Of a DNA stretch of 64,000 bases, positions 50,201 to 56,200 are shown piece after piece (position 1 is the first letter of the stretch; each line of letters starts with the position of its first letter). The stretch is taken from the NCBI RefSeq assembly GCF_921293095.1, contig NC_060254.1:106540917-106604916 (forward strand). The letters run 5' to 3'. The position numbers and the translations under genes are program-made. The notes under the pieces are model-generated. The model saw nothing but the letters and a program-made list of their open reading frames with translations. It was not told the origin of the DNA and did not search any database. The DNA is from Ischnura elegans (lineage: Eukaryota > Arthropoda > Insecta > Odonata > Coenagrionidae).

Positions 50201-53200
50201 GTTTTATTTCATAACCACATTTAATAGTGATAAGGCACAAACTGTACTGACCCAAGTAGGTACCTACTTATCTGTGACATGATGATTAGATAAATATGGT
50301 TGAAAGACGGGATGAGCATCAAATATTAGGACTTCCACAGATATTTTATAACCAAAATTAGCCAGATCAGCTAAGCCGTTTTCGAGTATAGCGAGAAGAA
50401 CTAACTGCAATTGATTCATGTACAATACATAAATAGAAACGAAGGTGATATGAAGTTTACTGGGCCATCTAGTACACAATAAATTGTAAAAATGCATCGA
50501 GACCACTGATGAATGCATAAAAATGTAAGTATTACTGTTGACAACAGTCACACTAACGTTCCAAGTGGGAATGAAGCAAATAACAATACAATTCTCTTGA
50601 AATACAATCCAAAAATTGCTTATCAAATTCAACTCCCTTTCCCATTTTTTAGCAGTTTTCAGAAAATGTGTTTTCTGACCTTCTAAGGGCAGGCACATAA
50701 ATTGAAGAATTTTTTTTCAACATGTGACACCTACTAGTGACTTGAAAATTATAATTTTCATTCATAAAAAAGCTGTTCCAATCATTTAAGACTGTAAGAC
50801 CTCAAAGAAAATGACAGACCCTCCTTGGTATTTTCCTGCATTTAACCTTTAAAATTGTTCCCCCCCCCCCCCCCCCCCCTCCACAAAAATATTGAATCTG
50901 GATTATACAGTAATCAGAAGTAAAAGGCACAGTTCATTAAAAATCAACTGAACTAATAAAAAGTATATAACTTGAAAATATTACTCATAACTTCAACCTA
51001 AATAACAAATTCAACCCAAAAGCTGAATTGGATAGATAGGAATTGAAGCCCTGACATTGCCAAAGGCGTGTGACAATCAAGGTATGATGAAGAATGATCG
51101 TAGGCTTTCCCGGCGTATTGAATTGTGGAAGGCTACACGGGATTTCCACCGGGTCAGGTTCTCCAACTCCATCTCGGCCTGGTATATATCTCGGCCGGCC
51201 ATAGGTATGATGGCCAAATCTTTTCCCTGGACCACTGGGTACCATCAAGATTTTAGCAATGACTTAACCCAGATTTGAACCTGTGACCCTTCCATTTGTA
51301 GCCAAGCAATGAATCTTAAAGGAGCACATATGTACTCCCTAAGAACTTTACATGCCCATTTCCACAAATTTTCCTGTCTATAAAAATAAATGATTGTGAT
51401 GTGCGTGAATGTATGCATTACAGAAGAACAAGTACTCTCAACTTACCCCTTTGAATCCAAAGACTAATACATTTTTGTTCAGCACCAAAAATCGAGCTGC
51501 CCACTCAAATCCTAACTTATCAGTTCCTTTAAACTTGAGTGCACCCTTCCAAGGGACAAAAGTGTTCACAATGCCATCCCTGCCGGTAGAATACACTTCA
51601 ACGTCTGGGAGATGGCCATCGGCACTTTGCTTTTGCACATAAGTCTCATGATAAGTTGGCATCCAATGCCGATCATGATTGGTCCAAAATACCAGCAGGC
51701 TGGTGACACCCATTTGACCGTGCAAGTGTCTCTTGATTTCAATGGGATTCTGGGCAAAAAGAAAACAGAACAAGAAATGTATGTACTCCATTAACCTCAA
51801 GTAACGAGCAAAACCAAGAGACACTTCATTGGAGCATTCAAAAAAAGTAGAGGATTTTCTTGCCCAATTCATTTTCAAATATGCACACTAAACCAGGAGT
51901 CAGCAACTCAAAATTTCACCAGCCTCACAAAACTTATACTCTGCAATTCAATATTTTACTATTTCATAACAAATATGAAAACCGACTGAGATTGCCAGAT
52001 TCTAGTAAATTTTCTAAATCACTTTCAACAGATTATTTCTCCATGCTACACAGCAACTGGAATTATTTGCAAGGAATTTTTGAGTAAAACATTTTCTGTG
52101 ACCAGCATTTGCAATTATTGATGGTGGCAATTCCATTTTCCCAATCACATGAAAAAGAACTACAGTAGATACCATGAAAAAACATTGGCACAATGTCAAT
52201 CGGACTTCAGGGAATTAAAGCTTGGGTAAATTATTAGATAAATATGAAATTACTTCAAGGATCTTACCGAGTTATCCTTTGAGTAGACCAGCAAATCTCC
52301 TGATCGGTTTCCACATATCACAAGGCCGGGAGGTTCTTTGTATGGAATCCATGCTGCAGCAGTTGTCCAGCACTGCTTCGCATGCGGTAAGGTCCAAGTT
52401 GCGACCTCTCTAAGTGCTTTGCTACCATCTCCCTCTGCAAAGATTCAAATACAGTAGAACCCCATATTTGCATTATCGGAATTTACGTTTTCCCGCAAAT
52501 TGCAAGTATTTTTCGGGGTCCCGTCATTTTTTCCTATCTCTCCAATGTAAATAGAACCCTGTATTTACGCCATGTTTTTTCGTTTTCCTGCCATGTGCAT
52601 CACGACGTGCCGACTAAAAAAAATGATTTGCCTACTAAAACAATTAATCCTGCATATCAGCCCTTAAAAACTGCCTTTTGGCTTCCTTTCGCGCATTTGT
52701 ATTTAAAAATACAAGAGAGAGAGACGTAATGAGAACTATTTTCGGGAAGAATTTGAATTTGGCGGGGCACAATGCCACAAACGTCACAAAGTTGAACTGA
52801 GTTGAGAAAGAAGCTGAGTTGATTAGACTTCTGGAAGGTTACAGCCCAAAAGATGTTTTCGATGCAGACGAAACAGGATCATTTTTTAATTATTGCAGCC
52901 AGCTAAAACACTGTGCTTCAGAGGGGAACAATGTTATGGAATAATGCTTAGTGAACAATTACAAAATTAACTTTTCCAAAGCCAGTATGTGAGTAAAAGT
53001 GAAAATTCTCTATTTCCCACTATTTGCATTTTCCCGCAATTTACACTTTTTTCATTTATTCCACAAAAGTAACACAATTGAAGCTAAAAGTACTACATAA
53101 TATAAAGCTAAAGCTAAACTAAAAGTATACATATCTAACATCTTAGGATTTCAGAGTCAGTAAAAACTGTTTCCACCTGTGAATGAAGAACAAATCCGTA

Positions 53201-56200
53201 AACATATTTTACATCACAACAAAATAACCATGCAGTATGTATACCTACAAATATGTTGTGATTCATTGCATGCATCAGTAATTAATAGTCTGTTAACCTG
53301 ATGAAATGAGAGCATTCTTGTGAGTATCCCAGAATATTGTATTATTTGTAAAACATTCCTAAATAAATATTTATGTAGTTCAAATGGAATGAATGTGAAA
53401 TCAATAGGGTGGTTTCCTATTATTTTAATCCATTCGTATGTCGAAGAATTACTGTATCTATGCATGATTCAATCGTGAGACCACTTCCAGATGAAACAAT
53501 TTTCCACCGGCTGCCGTTCATGGCTCGACACATGGCGTTGCAGAGAGTCATCTCGTCTTAAAGCCGCCTGAATTTTAGGTGAATGGCTGCAGATGGAAAA
53601 GGCGTTTCATTTGAAAGCGGACTCAATATAGTATTGTCTGTATTTCATGCTGTAGACAACGCATCGCCGGGCCAAATGGTCGCTCTACCGTCAGCAGCAA
53701 GATTCGACTCATTCGAAGACGTCCATAGAGACTGATGGTAAGTTGAAAGAATAGCACCATGCCGTGGCCGGCAGCAGGAAAAAAGTCAGCTCGTTTTAGG
53801 CAAGGGAGCTTCCATTAATTATGTGATTTTGGCCATTTTTGAAGCCCCCCTCCGTAAGATATTATGAGATTTGGGTCCACCCCCTCCCTCTCATCTAATG
53901 TGAGATAGTTAAAAAAAATGAGTATTTTCAGTATAAATACATTAATCTATGCTTCATTACATTGGATTTGTTAAAAAATACCAATTCGTTGAATTATTTT
54001 TTAAGATTAGTTGACACTAGTATTCTAGATTACTAAGACCACAATTTTACTCTGCTTGTAGCAGAAAAAAAAATAACGTGATACTTGTCAGATACTCTCC
54101 CCCACATGAAATAAGATCAGAATCAGATTGCATCCCTCCCCCCTAAATACCTCACATAATTATCGGATGCCCCATAGTAATACTAACCCTTCCTTTTGAA
54201 GACAAACAATGAAGATATCCATAATAAACCACATCTGATTGTAATCTAATAAGCAAATCAAGCTTGTAAGCTAATCAATACACACAGTGGAACTGTGTTA
54301 AAGCGAGTAGGGGCTATTATGAGACCCCCGCAATAAGGTTGTTTCCTATTATTTTTTTATTGTCTAAATCAAAAGATTATTACTCCTGGAGTACCTATTT
54401 CACCCTTTTAGATTTTTTAATGAAGATATCTATTTTTTGCGATCAAATGAAAAGTGATGCACTGAATAGTAGAGGCCTTCACGTTGTAGAAATCCATCTT
54501 ACTGATTAGTGAATGAAAAACTTTGCTGTTTCTACAATTTGGAACTTTATTTTCCTAAAGTTCCAAATTGTAGGAACAGCAAAGGCTTTCATTCACAAAT
54601 CAGTAAATGAAAAGTGAAAAATTTCAAGTGCGCGAAAACGCGACGGCTAAGTACGAATGATGGGAAAAGCACATGTGACGTCATTCTAGTTCCCGCTGCC
54701 GCAAAGTGAGGTGACCTTTGGGCGAGGCTCTGAGCGCTGATACGATGCAGAATGCTAGCAGGTAGCAGAGTACCCTGCTAGCTGGTAGGGCTTGACTTAA
54801 ATAAGGATTATTGATACCTTATCAAAAGAAGGAAACTTTCCGACCTTAGCGAGTTTATTGACATTGTGCGCCGCTGCGATGCTGGCTGCTAGCAGATAGC
54901 AGAGTACCCTGCTAGCTGGTAGCGCTTGGCTTAAATAAGGATTATTATTCCCCTATCGAACGAAGGAAACTTTCCGAACTTAGGTATTTTTAATGTGTGA
55001 TTATTAAGAGATGTTTCCCTGAGCTCTGTGCCCCATGCATGCATTGGTAATCTCAGACGATGTAAAACTCCTATATACTCGTACATAAACTAGGTCCCTG
55101 TGACGTCACGTGGAGTGGCATCGCATGGGCACCAATCTGGCCATTTTCAAATGAGGATAAAATTGACCATTGCCATTCGTCTAAACCGGTATTTCTGAAA
55201 CCAAATAATTTGTATATTATGAATACTCTAATGGTGGGTAACGAATCGCAATCAATGCCTTTCGTTTTCTTTGATGAAGGAAACTACCCTATTACCAGAG
55301 ATAGCCGAAACAATGTCAATTGACCCTATGATTAGCATGTAAAAAATATCTGTTTTTACGAGGCCCTTTTGGCATTGGCACTCTTCATAGCGAGAGTTTC
55401 CATCGCCGGAAAACCATCACCAAGAGTCCCTAATCTCTGTAAATGCTGGTGATCCGTTATAAATGAAGTTAACATGGAGTGTTCAGTCTCAAATTCATGC
55501 AGTAAACCGTCGTTTGATAAATAAGTTGTTCAATTCGGTGAAAATGCTGTGGCATTAACACTCGCAAGTTCTTAAGAGAACATCAGCCCCAAGTTATGGG
55601 TATTTTGGAACACAGGTTAAACTCAAATGAAATGATATTTGCCAGCGTGGATGAAGTTAGCTTGGTCTCATATTTTTGTCGCTCCAATTACAAAAATGGT
55701 GGTGTCCTAATTTTCAGCAAAATCCACTCTCTCAGTGAGAAATATGCATTCGTAAGGAAAATCCCAGCAATTTCAACACCGAGTGCTTCCTCCACACAGA
55801 AGAATCGCTCATTAAATATTCTGAAGCCTCTCTCCATCTATAAATGAACCTACCAGCTCCTCCTCTTCAACCATTGATAACATTTTTTCTAACATTGCAA
55901 TTAAAAGTCTGAACCTGACACTCACTTCTCAGGTCACAAAAGCTCTGTTCTCTCAGTTTCTTATTAATGGTGATGCAGGAATTTCCTACTAAGGGGCCGA
56001 GTACAAAACGTTTCATCCAAAATCGACCCAAAAACTTTTCCTATACTTGCTTGAAGAACAATCCTGGGATTTTTTCCATATAATGATTTTGATGCTAAGT
56101 TTAACACACCCCATGATATATTTTTGCATTGTATCAAGAATAGCTTCCTTCTGGTGCCTGTATGGACTCCTATTCATCATTAAAATAACTGTAAATAGGT

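Noticed and set aside
50264..50698. 144-codon minus-strand frame as a WDR6 exon
   Set aside because: The flanking exons 51447-51749 and 48949-49152 join in phase 0 in register with the human protein, leaving no room for it. No domain recognised.
53820..54180. Possible inverted-repeat element with CCCCCCTCC and TAATTATGTGA words
   Set aside because: The two halves pair only over short pieces, and I could not define ends or a target duplication.
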